Shown one piece after another: positions 6,182 to 6,628 of a stretch of 6,628 bases of DNA. The stretch spans positions 1 through 6,628 of the forward strand of contig JALNXE010000161.1 of NCBI GenBank assembly GCA_023230525.1. The letters run 5' to 3'. The DNA comes from Desulfobulbaceae bacterium. Lineage in GTDB: Bacteria > Desulfobacterota > Desulfobulbia > Desulfobulbales > SURF-16. Within the stretch, counting starts at the first letter, position 1. Each line of letters opens with the position of its first letter. The notes under the pieces were generated by a model that saw only the letters and a program-made list of their open reading frames with translations, did not search any database and was not told the origin of the DNA. The translations under genes and the position numbers were made by a program.

Positions 6182-6628
6182 ATCTTAAACTCCTGTCGGT
6201 CTGGAGGAACGATAACTGTATGCTGACGCATCGGTTGAAAATCCAAGGATTGATCCCGGTCCGGAATCATGGCATCCACCCCGCACATCTCGGAAGCGAT
6301 GGCCCATTCACCCGGTTTGCCGCCGATGGTGGCCGGACGCATTTTCTTGGCGTCCATCACCAGTAGACAGGTTTCATCAGGCAAAGTTCCGATAACCGCA
6401 TTGGGACCGTCAATGATCAGGCGGCGGCAGGCATCCCGCAGGCCGAGGAGAAAATCTCCCTGGGGATGCGTTTTCAATTCCTCGGTCTTCAAGGGGGTGA
6501 TGACGTGTTTATAGGCCTCAAGGGGCAGCCTCAGCTGTTTCACCACATAGTGAAGGATATGGGCGAAAACCTCGCTGTCTGACTGGTAGCCGATATAGCC
6601 GGGGAAACCCTTGCCGGTGAGCCAGTCC
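6139..6628 (-). CDS. Glutamine amidotransferase (class II) subunit of glutamate synthase, C-terminal part
   Basis: The frame is open to the right edge and shows the last 162 residues before a TAA at 6139-6141. Upstream of the first internal GTG it continues as DWLTGKGFPGYIGYQSDSE, where Y-Q-SDSE matches the 'SDTE/SDSE' region of class II (Ntn) amidotransferases of the GltB/PurF kind. Later segments DGPNAVIGTL, LLVMDAKKMRP and GEWAIASEMCGVDAM fit the same domain. The catalytic N-terminal Cys lies outside the window, so activity cannot be checked. In the split enzyme this subunit hydrolyses glutamine and passes ammonia to the FMN subunit encoded directly downstream, whose start overlaps this gene's end by 43 bases. 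The operon promoter must lie beyond the right edge. Confidence 0.88.
   Translation of the reverse strand, partial: DWLTGKGFPGYIGYQSDSEVFAHILHYVVKQLRLPLEAYKHVITPLKTEELKTHPQGDFLLGLRDACRRLIIDGPNAVIGTLPDETCLLVMDAKKMRPATIGGKPGEWAIASEMCGVDAMIPDRDQSLDFQPMRQHTVIVPPDRQEFKIWSQFDQFHLPQAA

Overview
The window is a metabolic operon next to a gene-poor, partly decayed accessory stretch. The right two thirds (about 2140-6628, all on the minus strand) encode a split glutamate synthase. In order of transcription the genes are a glutamine amidotransferase subunit (cut by the window edge), an FMN/Fe-S glutamate synthase core subunit with an N-terminal double ferredoxin domain, and a fusion of the GltB C-terminal GXGXG domain with a GltD-like flavin oxidoreductase and a C-terminal double ferredoxin domain. 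A clear intrinsic terminator closes the operon at 2069-2108. Together the subunits would release ammonia from glutamine, channel it to 2-oxoglutarate at the FMN site and supply electrons through flavin and iron-sulfur centres. This 'archaeal-type' split arrangement is known from archaea and from anaerobic bacteria.

The left third (1-2068) is visibly more A+T-rich and holds little intact coding sequence. It contains a short reading frame cut by the left edge that may be a transposase C terminus, a palindromic element that folds as a three-way junction (212-339), about 700 bases without a convincing gene, an intact RelE/ParE-type toxin-antitoxin pair (1034-1569, minus strand) with a plausible promoter, a large inverted repeat of REP type (1676-1802), and a possible frameshifted gene remnant (1836-1935). 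This is the make-up of a mobile-DNA scrapyard that has accumulated downstream of a housekeeping operon.

The many cysteine clusters and the split, ferredoxin-rich glutamate synthase suggest an anaerobic bacterium. Desulfobacterota (sulfate reducers and relatives) is my best guess, but this is inferred from gene architecture and codon/GC style; no rRNA or other marker is present. I found no clearly new biological system. The two structured palindromes and the unusual nucleotide-binding site of the GltD-like domain are the observations most worth a second look.
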